Positions 1 through 8,446 of a stretch of DNA of 64,000 bases are shown piece after piece. Where the stretch lies: contig NZ_BOMW01000028.1 in the NCBI RefSeq assembly GCF_016862395.1, forward strand, positions 104,067-168,066, written 5' to 3'. The notes under the pieces are model-generated. The model did not search any database and was not told where the DNA came from. It worked only from the letters and a program-made list of their open reading frames with translations. The position numbers and the translations under genes are program-made. Each line of letters opens with the position of its first letter. The stretch's first letter is position 1. This DNA is from Actinoplanes siamensis. Its GTDB lineage: Bacteria; Actinomycetota; Actinomycetes; Mycobacteriales; Micromonosporaceae.

Positions 1-993
1 CAGGTCACCCCGTGGAACTACCCGCTGATGATGGCGGTCTGGAAGATCGCGCCGGCGCTGGCCGCGGGCAACACCGTGGTGCTCAAGCCGTCCGACACCA
101 CACCTGTCACGTCGGTCCTGCTGGCCGAGATCGCCGCCGAGTTCTTCCCGGCCGGCGTGTTCAACGTGGTCCTCGGCGACCGGGACACCGGCCGCGCGCT
201 GGTCGAGCACCGGACGCCGCAGATGGTGTCGATCACCGGCTCGGTGCGCGCCGGCATGGAGGTGGCCGGCAGCGCCGCGGCCGATCTCAAGCGCACCCAC
301 CTGGAGCTGGGCGGCAAGGCCCCGGTCGTGGTCTTCGAGGACGCCGACGTCGCCGCGGCCGCCGCCGACATCGCGGTCGGCGGCTACTTCAACGCCGGCC
401 AGGACTGCACCGCCGCCACCCGGGTGCTGGTCGCCCCGGCGATCTACGCCGACTTCGTGGCCGCCCTCGCCGAGCAGGCCAGAAACACCAGGACCGGGCA
501 GCCGGACGACGAGGACGTGCTCTACGGCCCGGTCAACAACGCGGGCCAGCTGGCCCGGGTGACCGGCTTCATCGACCGCCTGCCCGACCACGCCACGATC
601 GAGGCGGGTGGCGCCCGGGTCGGCGACCGCGGCTTCTTCTTCTCACCGACCGTCGTGGCCGGACTCCGCCAGCAGGACGAGATCATCCAGAACGAGGTGT
701 TCGGACCGGTCATCACGGTGCAGCGGTTCACCGACGAGGACGAGGCGGTCCGCCTGGCCAACGGCGTCGACTACGCCCTCGCCTCCAGCGTCTGGACCAG
801 GGACCACGGCCGTGCCATGCGGATGACGCAACGGCTCGACTTCGGCTGCGTCTGGGTGAACTGCCACATCCCGCTGGTCGCCGAGATGCCGCACGGCGGC
901 TTCAAGCACTCCGGGCACGGCAAGGACCTCTCGGTGTACGGCCTGGAGGACTACACCCGGATCAAGCACGTCATGCACAACGTAGGGGCCTGA
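1..993 (+). CDS. Aldehyde dehydrogenase (probable gamma-aminobutyraldehyde dehydrogenase), 5' end outside window
   Basis: NAD(P)-dependent aldehyde dehydrogenase, probably oxidising 4-aminobutanal to GABA in putrescine breakdown. The frame is open from base 1 (VTPWNYPL), so about 140 N-terminal residues of a normal 470-480-residue enzyme lie outside the window; 330 residues are present. Visible are the ELGGK loop with its glutamate (fragment residue 102), the catalytic cysteine in GQDCTAATR (fragment residue 136), the NEVFGPV segment and the family C-terminus GKDLSVYGLEDYTRIKHVM. The next gene starts three bases after the stop, so the two are cotranscribed. The substrate is inferred from the neighbouring transaminase and amine oxidase; the family itself is certain. 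A decayed relative of this gene lies at 11766-11993. Confidence 0.93.
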   Translation, partial: QVTPWNYPLMMAVWKIAPALAAGNTVVLKPSDTTPVTSVLLAEIAAEFFPAGVFNVVLGDRDTGRALVEHRTPQMVSITGSVRAGMEVAGSAAADLKRTHLELGGKAPVVVFEDADVAAAAADIAVGGYFNAGQDCTAATRVLVAPAIYADFVAALAEQARNTRTGQPDDEDVLYGPVNNAGQLARVTGFIDRLPDHATIEAGGARVGDRGFFFSPTVVAGLRQQDEIIQNEVFGPVITVQRFTDEDEAVRLANGVDYALASSVWTRDHGRAMRMTQRLDFGCVWVNCHIPLVAEMPHGGFKHSGHGKDLSVYGLEDYTRIKHVMHNVGA

Positions 994-996
994 GCC

Positions 997-2271
997 GTGT
1001 CACATTCGGCTGACCTGCACAAACGCCGCCTCGCCGCGGTCGCGCGCGGGGTCGGCTCGACCATCTCGTCGTACGTCGCGCAGGCCGGCGGCGGCACGCT
1101 CACCGACGTCGACGGCCGGGAGTGGATCGACTTCGCGTCCGGCATCGCGGTCACCAACGTCGGCAACGCCGCGCCGAAGGTGGTCGAGGCGGTCCGCGCG
1201 CAGGTCGAGCGGTTCACCCACACCTGCTTCATGGTCGCGCCGTACGAGTCCTACGTGGCGGTCTGCGAGCAGCTGATCGAGTTGACCCCGGGCTCGTACG
1301 AGAAGCGGGCCGCGCTGTTCAACTCCGGCGCCGAGGCGGTGGAGAACGCCGTCAAGATCGCGCGGCACGCCACCGGCCGGCAGGCGGTCGTGGTGTTCGA
1401 CCACGCGTACCACGGCCGGACCAACCTGACCATGGCGCTGACCGCGAAGAACATGCCGTACAAGCACCGGTTCGGCCCGTTCGCGCCGGAGGTCTACCGC
1501 GCGCCGATGTCGTACCCGCTGCGCGACGGCGGGCTGGACGGCGCCGAAGCGGCCCGCCGGGCGATCGACGTGATCGAGAAGCAGGTCGGCGCCGGCAACG
1601 TGGCGGCCGTGCTGATCGAGCCGATCCAGGGTGAGGGCGGCTTCGTCGTACCGGCGCCGGGTTTCCTGCCGGCGCTCGCCGCCTGGGCGGCCGAGGCCGG
1701 CGCGGTCTTCATCGCCGACGAGATCCAGACCGGTTTCTGCCGGACCGGGCAGTGGTTCGCGTCGGAGCACGAGAACCTCACGCCGGACCTGATCACCACG
1801 GCCAAGGGGATGGGCGGCGGCCTGCCGATCGCGGGCGTCGTGGGCCGCGCCGAGCTGATGGACGCCGTGCACGCGGGCGGCCTGGGCGGCACCTACGGCG
1901 GCAACCCGGTGGCCTGTGCCGCCGCGCTGGCAGCCGTCGAGACCATGCGCGAGCTGGACCTGGCCTCGGCCGCGCGGCGCATCGAGTCGATCCTGGTCCC
2001 CGCCCTGGTCGCGATCAACGATCAAGATCAAGGGATTGCGGAGGTACGCGGCCGGGGCGCGATGATCGCGATCGAGCTCGTGACGCCCGGTGGCAACGAG
2101 CCCGACCCGCTGCGCACGGCAGCCGTGTCCAAGGCCTGTCACGACGCCGGCCTGCTCACGCTGACCTGCGGAACCTACGGCAACGTGCTCCGTTTCCTGC
2201 CACCTTTGGTGATTCCCGACGCGGACCTCCACCGCGGGCTGGACATTCTGCGCGAAGCTCTCCGGAACTAG
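997..2271 (+). CDS. gabT: Class-III aminotransferase, GabT-like (4-aminobutyrate transaminase)
   Basis: PLP-dependent transaminase of 424 residues, the normal length for 4-aminobutyrate transaminases, which convert GABA plus 2-oxoglutarate to succinate semialdehyde plus glutamate. Visible are the cofactor-phosphate segment FNSGAEAVENAVKIAR, the YHGRTNLTMALT segment, the IADEIQTGF segment with the ring-contacting aspartate, and the Schiff-base lysine in TAKGMGGGLPIAG (Lys270). The GTG start sits three bases after the aldehyde dehydrogenase stop. With that gene it would carry 4-aminobutanal through GABA to succinate semialdehyde. Specificity for GABA rather than another omega-amino acid is inferred from similarity and context. 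Confidence 0.9.
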   Translation: MSHSADLHKRRLAAVARGVGSTISSYVAQAGGGTLTDVDGREWIDFASGIAVTNVGNAAPKVVEAVRAQVERFTHTCFMVAPYESYVAVCEQLIELTPGSYEKRAALFNSGAEAVENAVKIARHATGRQAVVVFDHAYHGRTNLTMALTAKNMPYKHRFGPFAPEVYRAPMSYPLRDGGLDGAEAARRAIDVIEKQVGAGNVAAVLIEPIQGEGGFVVPAPGFLPALAAWAAEAGAVFIADEIQTGFCRTGQWFASEHENLTPDLITTAKGMGGGLPIAGVVGRAELMDAVHAGGLGGTYGGNPVACAAALAAVETMRELDLASAARRIESILVPALVAINDQDQGIAEVRGRGAMIAIELVTPGGNEPDPLRTAAVSKACHDAGLLTLTCGTYGNVLRFLPPLVIPDADLHRGLDILREALRN

Positions 2272-2304
2272 CTCAAGCGTGTGCTCCCAGGGAAGAATCG
2301 CGCC

Positions 2305-2760
2305 GTGAGCGACACGGGCCTCGACGAGATCAACAAGCAGATCATCGATCACCTGCAGCGCGACGGGCGGATGTCGTACGCCACGCTGGCCAAGACGATC
2401 GGGCTGTCCGAGGCCGCTGTGCGCCAGCGCGTGCAGCGGCTGCTGGACAACGGCCTGATGCAGATCGTCGCGGTCACCGACCCGCTCACGCTCGGCTTCG
2501 CCCGGCAGGCGATGGTGGGCCTGCGGGTGAACGGGGACCTCCGGGAGATCGCCGACAAGCTGGCGGCGATCCCCGAGGTCGACTACGTGGTGATCTGCGC
2601 CGGGCGGTACGACCTGCTGGTCGAGCTGGTCTGCACCGACGACGCGCACCTGCTCGACCTGCTCAACGACAAGGTCCGGGCGATCGAGGGCGTCTGCGCC
2701 GTCGACACGTTCATGTACCTCAAGCTCGCCAAACAGACCTACGCCTGGGGAACCCGATAG
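2305..2760 (+). CDS. Lrp/AsnC-family transcriptional regulator
   Basis: Regulator of 151 residues with the two-part Lrp/AsnC layout: an N-terminal helix-turn-helix (about residues 5-55, including LAKTIGLSEAAVRQRVQRL) and a C-terminal RAM/AsnC effector-binding domain (about 70-145, with the VVICAGRYDLLVEL strand). An upstream GTG at 2281 is in frame, but the GTG at 2305 is preceded by AGGGAAG at 2289-2295 and gives the usual start, MSDTGLDEINKQI. It lies 33 bases after gabT, and its TAG stop directly abuts the ATG of the oxidase gene. It is therefore a likely local regulator of amine catabolism; the effector is unknown. Confidence 0.9.
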   Translation: MSDTGLDEINKQIIDHLQRDGRMSYATLAKTIGLSEAAVRQRVQRLLDNGLMQIVAVTDPLTLGFARQAMVGLRVNGDLREIADKLAAIPEVDYVVICAGRYDLLVELVCTDDAHLLDLLNDKVRAIEGVCAVDTFMYLKLAKQTYAWGTR

Positions 2761-3996
2761 ATGAGCTTCTGGCTGGAGTCGCTCGGCCCGGTCGAGCGAC
2801 GGCCACCGCTGCCCGTCGACCGGGACGCCGACGTGGCCATCGCCGGGGGCGGCTTCACCGGCCTCTGGACCGCGTACTACCTGGCCAAAGCCGATCCGTC
2901 GGTGCGCGTCACGGTGTTGGAGGCGGAGCACTGCGGGTTCGGCGCGTCCGGGCGCAACGGGGGCTGGGCGTCCGGCCTGTTCCCGGTCTCCGAGGAGAAA
3001 CTGGCCCGACGGTACGGGGCCGCTGCCGCCCGGGCGATGCACGCGGCGCTCGAGGACTCGGTGGACGAGATCGCCCGGACCGGCATCGACTGTGACTACG
3101 CGAAGGGCGGGATGCTCTCGCTCCTGCGTACACCTGGGCAATTGCGCCGGGCATCAGCCACCGGGCTGCTGGACGCCGCGGCGGCCCGGGCCATCTGCAA
3201 CGCCGAAGGCGTGCTGGGCGGCGTCTACAGCGAGCACTGCGCGGCGCTGCACCCGGGCAAGCTGGTCCGCGGGCTGGCCGCCGAGGTGCAGCGGCTCGGC
3301 GTGACGATCCACGAGGGCACCCGGGTGCTCGGGCTGCGCCGCGGCGCGGTGGTCACCGACCATGGCACGGTGCGCGCCGGGACGGTGCTGCGGGCGCTGG
3401 AGGGCTGGACCGCCTCGCTGGCCGGGCACCGCCGCGAACTGGCCCCCGTCTACTCGCTGATGATCGCGACCGAGCCGCTGCCGGCGGCGGTGTGGGAGCG
3501 GATCGGGCTGCGGCGCCGGGAGACGTTCACCGACGACCGCCGCATGGTCATCTACGGGCAGCGGACCGCTGACGACCGGCTGGCGTTCGGCGGGCGGGGC
3601 GCGCCGTACCACTTCGGGTCCCGGGTGCGCCCGGAGTTCGACCGGGTGCCGGCGGTCTTCGGCAGGCTCCGGCACACCGTGCGCGAGCTGTTCGGCATCG
3701 ACGTGCCGGTCGCGTACCGGTGGGGTGGGCCGCTGGGCATCCCGCGCGACTGGATGCCGGGCGTGGGATTGCGCGACGGGGTGGCCTGGGCGGGCGGCTA
3801 CGTCGGCGACGGGGTCGCCGCCACGAACCTGGCCGGGCGCACCCTGACCGACCTGATCCTGGGCCGGGAGTCCGCGCTGACCGGGCTGCCCTGGGTCGGG
3901 CACCGCTCGCGCCGCTGGGAGCCGGAGCCGGCGCGCTGGCTCGGCATCAACGGCGGCCTGCACGGCACGGCCCTGCTCGACGCCCTCGACCGCTGA
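2761..3996 (+). CDS. FAD-dependent amine oxidoreductase (DAO family, PuuB-like)
   Basis: Flavoprotein oxidase of 411 residues. The N-terminal Rossmann fold has the dinucleotide-binding glycines in IAGGGFTGLWTAYYLAK, followed by the GFGASGRNGGWASG motif typical of gamma-glutamylputrescine oxidase/PuuB-like DAO proteins. A second FAD-contacting segment near the C-terminus reads AGGYVGDGVAATNLAGRTL. The ATG directly follows the stop of the Lrp gene, so it is the last gene of the operon. It probably oxidises a primary amine such as putrescine or a derivative, with release of ammonia and peroxide. No gamma-glutamylputrescine synthetase is in the window, so the exact substrate is open. Confidence 0.87.
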   Translation: MSFWLESLGPVERRPPLPVDRDADVAIAGGGFTGLWTAYYLAKADPSVRVTVLEAEHCGFGASGRNGGWASGLFPVSEEKLARRYGAAAARAMHAALEDSVDEIARTGIDCDYAKGGMLSLLRTPGQLRRASATGLLDAAAARAICNAEGVLGGVYSEHCAALHPGKLVRGLAAEVQRLGVTIHEGTRVLGLRRGAVVTDHGTVRAGTVLRALEGWTASLAGHRRELAPVYSLMIATEPLPAAVWERIGLRRRETFTDDRRMVIYGQRTADDRLAFGGRGAPYHFGSRVRPEFDRVPAVFGRLRHTVRELFGIDVPVAYRWGGPLGIPRDWMPGVGLRDGVAWAGGYVGDGVAATNLAGRTLTDLILGRESALTGLPWVGHRSRRWEPEPARWLGINGGLHGTALLDALDR

Positions 3997-4229
3997 CCCG
4001 TCCGCCCACACACACGCCTCCGCACCGCGGCCCACACGGGGACGCGGACCACTCACCGCGCCACCGGCGGGACCCGGCCGGGGGCCAGCGCCGCTGAACC
4101 GGGCCCGTGACCACCACCAGGACCAGCCGGCACACCGGGCTGGGGCGATCGTTGGAATGGTCGGCCCGGCGGCTTCTCCGGGGTTGATGTGCCCGCCGTC
4201 CAGCCCGGCCAGGTCGACCCGGTGCCTTT

Positions 4230-4625
4230 CTATACAGCGCAGCGCTGGCCGTGCTGATGCGGACCGTTGTCGAGCAGTTCCTGGATGGTCGCCAGCAGCT
4301 GGTCGTTCGGGCAGGGCTTGAGCAGCACGGCGCACACCTCGGCCGCCGCCGCGCGCGGGTCGCCCGGGGTGAGCTGGCCGGTCAGGATCGCCACCGGCAG
4401 ATCCGCCACCTCCGGATGCTCGCGCACCCGCCGGATCAGCTCCCAGCCGTCCATCCGGGGCATGCCGAGATCGGTCAGCAGCGCGTCCGGATGTTTCTCG
4501 ACGATCATCTCCAGCGCGGCCTGCCCGTCCGGCGCATGCAGCACGGTCAGGCCGGCCCGCTTGCACACCCTCGCCAGGACGGCGGCGATGTCCTCGTCGT
4601 CCTCGGCGATCAACAAAGTGGCCAT
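4230..4625 (-). CDS. Single-domain response regulator (CheY-like)
   Basis: Stand-alone receiver domain of 131 residues with no output domain. The acidic pair is in LLIAEDDED, the phosphorylatable aspartate is Asp52 in DALLTDLGMPRMDG, the conserved Thr is in AILTGQ, and the Lys is in VLLKPC. The frame can extend upstream to 4670, but the ATG at 4625 gives the standard receiver N-terminus MATLLIAEDD. It faces away from the hydrolase gene at 4830, with a 204-base gap between them. No histidine kinase is adjacent; soluble kinases occur at 18016-24463. It probably acts by protein-protein contact in a phosphorelay. Confidence 0.9.
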   Translation of the reverse strand: MATLLIAEDDEDIAAVLARVCKRAGLTVLHAPDGQAALEMIVEKHPDALLTDLGMPRMDGWELIRRVREHPEVADLPVAILTGQLTPGDPRAAAAEVCAVLLKPCPNDQLLATIQELLDNGPHQHGQRCAV

Positions 4626-4829
4626 TCTGTAAGCATGCGCTCGTCCCGGGCGGACCGGGAGTTTTTGCAACGATTACCCAGGTGGATGCGCCGGCTGCCG
4701 GGCCCCGCACGGCATGGCCGGCGCCGGACGGGCAACGATCGACGGCGACAAGACCCATAAGACCCTTTATCCGTACGGGGCATGATCGGAACCGGGCAGA
4801 AGTAGTCAACCGTCGATACCCTCGAACAG

Positions 4830-5561
4830 GTGACACATCGAGTACCCGTAGTGTTCATCGCCGCGCTCGGCGAGCCGGGGCGCACCTGGCAGCCCGTGCT
4901 CGACATCCTCGAGGACCTGACCACCGTAACCTACGACCGGCCCGGGATCGGCCGCACGCCGCACCGCCCGGCGCCCAATCCCCCGCTGCCGTACAGCGCG
5001 TTCGCCGACGAACTGGCCGCGGAGCTCGACGCCCGGGGCGTCACCGGCGCGGCGGTGGTCGCGGCGCACTCGATCGGCAGCCTGATCGCCCGGGTCTACG
5101 CCGACCGGCACCCGCACCGGGTGGCCGGCCTGGTACACGTGGACGGCTCGATCCCGCAGTTCCACGTGGTGCCCGGCCTGGAGTCGGCGCAGGACGGCGC
5201 CGACGGCGATCCGGACGCCACCGAGATCGACGTGGTGAGCGGGGAGGTGGAGGTGCTCTACGCCGCGACACCCACAGTGCCGACGCTGGTGCTGACCCGG
5301 ACGCCGGGCCGGTGGGACGGCGCGAACCCCGCGCCGTCCGGGGCCGAGGAGCTGTGGCTGGCCAGCCAGCGCATCCTGGCCCGGGAGACCGGCTCGCCGC
5401 TGATCGTCGCGGAGCATTCCGGCCACCGGATCCCGACCGAACAGCCGGACCTGGTGGCCTACGCGATCCGGGCCGTGCACACCGCCGCGACGACCGGCCG
5501 GCCCGTGCGCCTGGCCGCCGAGGCCCTTGCGGCAGTCGGCGCTCACCTGGACAAACACTGA
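4830..5561 (+). CDS. Alpha/beta-hydrolase fold protein
   Basis: Protein of 243 residues with the alpha/beta-hydrolase layout. A first strand (VPVVFIAALGEPGRTW) precedes a YDRPGIGRT segment that fits the oxyanion region. The nucleophile elbow is VVAAHSIGSLIARVYA, where the family GxSxG is AHSIG (first glycine replaced by alanine). The likely catalytic histidine is in EHSGHRIPTEQPDLV. The start is GTG at 4830. No signal peptide is seen, so it is cytosolic. The substrate cannot be told from sequence; it resembles small esterases or lactonases. It stands alone between a divergent response regulator and a convergent aminotransferase. Confidence 0.83.
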   Translation: MTHRVPVVFIAALGEPGRTWQPVLDILEDLTTVTYDRPGIGRTPHRPAPNPPLPYSAFADELAAELDARGVTGAAVVAAHSIGSLIARVYADRHPHRVAGLVHVDGSIPQFHVVPGLESAQDGADGDPDATEIDVVSGEVEVLYAATPTVPTLVLTRTPGRWDGANPAPSGAEELWLASQRILARETGSPLIVAEHSGHRIPTEQPDLVAYAIRAVHTAATTGRPVRLAAEALAAVGAHLDKH

Positions 5562-5687
5562 TTCGGCGGTACGCCGCGCGACAAAGCCCGCGCTTCCGGC
5601 CGCCGAGCGAGATCGCCGGCGCCGAGCAGTCTTCGCCACCGACACCCACCGAGCTCCGCACTCATCGTCGCCACCGATGACGCTTGA

Positions 5688-5733
5688 CCGCCATGAGCGC
5701 CAGCCGCGCTTGCCCGGCCGGCGCTCATGGTGG
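5688..5733. terminator. Hairpin, 14-bp stem
   Basis: CCGCCATGAGCGCC (5688-5701) pairs with GGCGCTCATGGTGG (5720-5733), one pair being a wobble, with an 18-base loop. It lies between convergent genes and has no U tract. It is probably a terminator for the hydrolase transcript. Confidence 0.5.
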
Positions 5734-5990
5734 CTACGGCGGCTTCCGTTACGCCGATGGAGCCCAGCGGGGAGCGACAGGGCGGGGCGCGGTGAGGCGC
5801 GGGGTGGGCGGAACGCCGCTGCGCGAGGCGGGGCGGAGCGCTGCCGCACCGGGCGAACGCGGAACGCAGCGAAGCTCCGGCGCGCGGCGGGCGGGCGGCA
5901 GGCGGGCGCGATGAAGCGGGGACGCGGTGCGGCAGGTTGGCGGTGCGCCAAGAGCGCGACGCGGCAGCAGGTCGGTGAGGTGGGTGGCCG

Positions 5991-6040
5991 GGGGGTGGGG
6001 TGGGCCCGCCGTCCGGGGGGTGGGGTGGGCCCGCCGTCCG
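5991..6040. repeat. 25-bp direct tandem repeat, two copies
   Basis: Two near-identical adjacent copies of a G-rich 25-base unit (5991-6015 and 6016-6040), each containing GGGGTGGGGTGGGCCCGCCG. They sit just downstream of the aminotransferase stop. The G runs on the plus strand could fold into a G-quadruplex. Replication slippage is the likely origin. Confidence 0.8.
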
Positions 6041-6070
6041 GGGAGGGCGGCGGGCCGGCGCGTCAGCGGG

Positions 6071-7471
6071 TCACAGGCGGTTCCAGGCCTCCGTCAGCAC
6101 GCCCCGCAGGATCTGCTCGATCTCCGCGAACTGGGTTTCCGTCGCGGTCAGCGGCGGCGCCAGCTGGATCACCGGGTCGCCCCGGTCGTCGGCCCGGCAG
6201 TAGAGGCCGGCCTCGAACAGGGCGCTGGAGAGGAAGCCGCGCAGCAGCCGCTCCGACTCGTCGGCGGTGAAGGTCTCCTTCGTCGCCTTGTCCTTGACCA
6301 TCTCGATGCCGAAGAAGTAGCCGTCGCCGCGGACGTCGCCGACGATCGGCAGGTCGAGCAGCTTCTCCAGGTACGACCGGAAGAGCGGGCTGTTGTCCCG
6401 GACGTGCTGGTTGAGGTTCTCCCGCTGCATGATGTCCAGGTTGGCCAGGGCGACCGCGGCGCCGACCGGGTGGCCGCCGTAGGTGATGCCGTGCGCGAAC
6501 CAGTTGGCGCCGGTGAGGAAAGGCTGGGCCAGGCGCTCCGACGCGATCATCGCGCCGAGCGGGACGTACCCCGAGGTCAGCCCCTTGGCGACGGTGATGA
6601 TGTCGGGCTGGTAGCCGTACCTGTCGGCGCCGAAGAACTCGCCGAGCCGGCCGAACGCGCAGATCACCTCGTCGGAGACGAGCAGCACGTCGTACCGGTC
6701 GCAGATCTCGCGGACCCGTTGGAAGTATCCGGGCGGCGGCGGGAAGCAGCCGCCGGCGTTCTGCACCGGCTCCAGGTAGACCGCGGCGACGGTGTCCGGG
6801 CCCTCGAACTCGATCATCTCGGCGATGCGGTCGGCGGCCCAGACGCCGAACTGTTCCGGCGTCATGTTCTCGTCGGGGCGGCGGTAGTAGTTCGTGTTCG
6901 GTACCCGCACGGTGCTCGGGACCAGCGGCTCGAAGTCCTGCTTGAACGGCGGGATGCCGGTGATCGACAGGGCGCCCATCGAGCTGCCGTGGTAGGCCAC
7001 GGCGCGTGAGATCACCTTGGTCTTCAGCGGCTTGCCGACCTTCTTGAAGTACGACCGGGCCAGCTTCCACGCCGACTCGACGGCCTCGGAGCCGCCGGTG
7101 GTGAAGAAGACCCGGTTCAGGTCGCCGGGGGCCATCTCGGCCAGGCGGCCGGCCAGCTCGATGGCCTTGGGGTGCGCGTACGACCAGATCGGGAAGTACG
7201 CCAGCTCACCGGCCTGCTTGGCGGCGGCCTCGGCGAGTTCCTGCCGGCCGTGCCCGGTCTGCACCACGAACAGGGCGGAGAGCCCGTCCAGGTAGCGGCG
7301 GCCGGTGGAGTCCCACACGTAGCAGCCGTCACCGCGGGTGATCACCGGGACCGGCGCGTCCTGGTACGACGAGAGGCGGGTGAAGTGCATCCACAGGTGG
7401 TCACGGGCGGTCGCGGAGAGGGTTTCCACATCGTCGGGCTGTCGGTCGGTCACGGGGTCTCCACTGGCCAC
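6071..7471 (-). CDS. Class-III aminotransferase, SpuC-like (putrescine/diamine:pyruvate transaminase)
   Basis: PLP-dependent transaminase of 466 residues. It closely follows the putrescine-pyruvate and omega-amino-acid-pyruvate transaminase layout: DHLWMHFTRL near the N-terminus, FFTTGGSEAVESAWKLAR for the cofactor phosphate, YHGSSMGALS, LLVSDEVICAFGRLGEFFG, and the Schiff-base lysine in TVAKGLTSGYVPLGA. The start may be the GTG at 7471 or the GTG at 7453, which has GGAG just upstream; the difference is six residues. A hairpin separates it from potC, so it may have its own promoter in 7472-7570. It would turn imported putrescine into 4-aminobutanal, the substrate of the first gene in the window. 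Amine specificity is inferred. Confidence 0.88.
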   Translation of the reverse strand: MASGDPVTDRQPDDVETLSATARDHLWMHFTRLSSYQDAPVPVITRGDGCYVWDSTGRRYLDGLSALFVVQTGHGRQELAEAAAKQAGELAYFPIWSYAHPKAIELAGRLAEMAPGDLNRVFFTTGGSEAVESAWKLARSYFKKVGKPLKTKVISRAVAYHGSSMGALSITGIPPFKQDFEPLVPSTVRVPNTNYYRRPDENMTPEQFGVWAADRIAEMIEFEGPDTVAAVYLEPVQNAGGCFPPPPGYFQRVREICDRYDVLLVSDEVICAFGRLGEFFGADRYGYQPDIITVAKGLTSGYVPLGAMIASERLAQPFLTGANWFAHGITYGGHPVGAAVALANLDIMQRENLNQHVRDNSPLFRSYLEKLLDLPIVGDVRGDGYFFGIEMVKDKATKETFTADESERLLRGFLSSALFEAGLYCRADDRGDPVIQLAPPLTATETQFAEIEQILRGVLTEAWNRL

Positions 7472-7573
7472 TAGTCCTGTTGTTGCCCCTGATCCTGCCC
7501 ACGGAATCCGTCGCGCACAAGTCCCGAGACAACCATTTCCGTGTTGTTAGCGGAAAAACCTCACGTCGCGGAA

Positions 7574-7604
7574 GGCGCCGGCCACGGCATTCGTGACCGG
7601 CGCC
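7574..7604 (-). terminator. Hairpin after potC
   Basis: GGCGCCGG (7574-7581) pairs with CCGGCGCC (7597-7604), and an inner CACG/CGTG pair extends the stem around a single mismatch. The loop is five bases. It starts 12 bases after the potC stop, so it should end or attenuate the pot transcript before the SpuC-like gene. Confidence 0.65.
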
Positions 7605-7615
7605 GGCGGCGGGCG

Positions 7616-8446
7616 TCAGCCCCGGCGCGCCTTCGACCGGGACCGCAGGTTGGTGATCACCGCGATCAGCACGCCGGCCGCGAAGATCAGCGTGCCCATC
7701 ACGTTGACCTGCGGCGGCAGGCCGACCCGGGTGGCACCCCAGATCCACAGCGGGAACGTCACGGTGGTGCCCGCGGTGAAGTTGGTGACCACGAAGTCGT
7801 CGATCGACAGCGCGAAGGCGAGCATCACGCCGGAGAACACGGCCGGCAGGATGATCGGGAAGGTGACCTTCCAGAACGTCGTCCACGGGCCCGCCCCGAG
7901 GTCGGCGGCGGCCTCCTCGATCGACCGGTCCAGGGTGATCACCCGGGCCCGGACCACTGTGGAGACGAACGAGATGGAGAACATCACGTGCGCGATGGTG
8001 ATGGTGACCGCGCCCAGGCCGACCCCGGCCGAGACGAAGAGCGTGAGCAGCGAGATGCCCATGATCAGCTCGGGCGAGGACATGGTGGCGAACATGATGA
8101 GGTTGACGCCCTCCGCGCCGCGGAACCGGTAGCGGCCCAGCGCGTATCCGATGCCGGTGCCCAGCGCCCCGGCCAGCAGCGAGCTGATCACCGCGATCAC
8201 CAGCGAGATGACCAGGGCCGAGGTGAGGTCGCCGATCTCGAAGAGCTTGGCGTACCACTTGACCGTGAAGCCCTGCCAGGTCTGGTTGTAGCGGCCCTTC
8301 GGGTTGTTGAACCCGAAGGCGATCATGATCAGGATCGGCGCCACCAGCCAGGCGATGACCAACCAGGTGTACGTGAACAGCGCCCGCTCACCGGTGAGGC
8401 GGAACCGGCGCGCCCTCGTGGCCGGAGCCGGCATCGTCGTGGTCAT
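7616..8446 (-). CDS. potC: Polyamine ABC transporter permease, PotC-like
   Basis: Inner-membrane permease of 276 residues. It has an N-terminal membrane helix (YTWLVIAWLVAPILIMIAF), further hydrophobic segments, and the cytoplasmic coupling loop EEAAADLGAGPWTTFWKVTFP, the EAA motif that contacts the ATPase. IDDFVVTNF near the C-terminus is characteristic of PotC/PotI proteins. Its ATG overlaps the TGA of potB by four bases (ATGA), so translation is coupled. It forms the channel with the PotB-like protein. A hairpin follows 12 bases after the stop. Confidence 0.92.
   Translation of the reverse strand: MTTTMPAPATRARRFRLTGERALFTYTWLVIAWLVAPILIMIAFGFNNPKGRYNQTWQGFTVKWYAKLFEIGDLTSALVISLVIAVISSLLAGALGTGIGYALGRYRFRGAEGVNLIMFATMSSPELIMGISLLTLFVSAGVGLGAVTITIAHVMFSISFVSTVVRARVITLDRSIEEAAADLGAGPWTTFWKVTFPIILPAVFSGVMLAFALSIDDFVVTNFTAGTTVTFPLWIWGATRVGLPPQVNVMGTLIFAAGVLIAVITNLRSRSKARRG

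Larger units (their letters stand above)
5562..6070. other. Non-coding convergent intergenic region with hairpin and tandem repeat
   Basis: No credible gene lies between the hydrolase stop and the aminotransferase stop. The frames present are low-complexity Arg/Gly translations of G-rich DNA. It contains the hairpin at 5688-5733 and the two-copy 25-bp repeat at 5991-6040. The stretch from about 5760 to 6060 is extremely G-rich on the plus strand, unlike the coding regions around it. Confidence 0.7.

Noticed and set aside
1000..3141. 713-residue open frame on the minus strand
   Set aside because: It runs antisense through the gabT-lrp-oxidase operon, is rich in Arg/His/Gly and matches no family; it is a shadow caused by high GC. 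The same holds for the long antisense frames at 33053-35380, 29637-31808, 36916-38481 and 43119-44786.
4741..4790. Repeated AAGACCC motifs before the hydrolase as a DosR-like or other operator
   Set aside because: They are direct, not inverted, and match the DosR box poorly.
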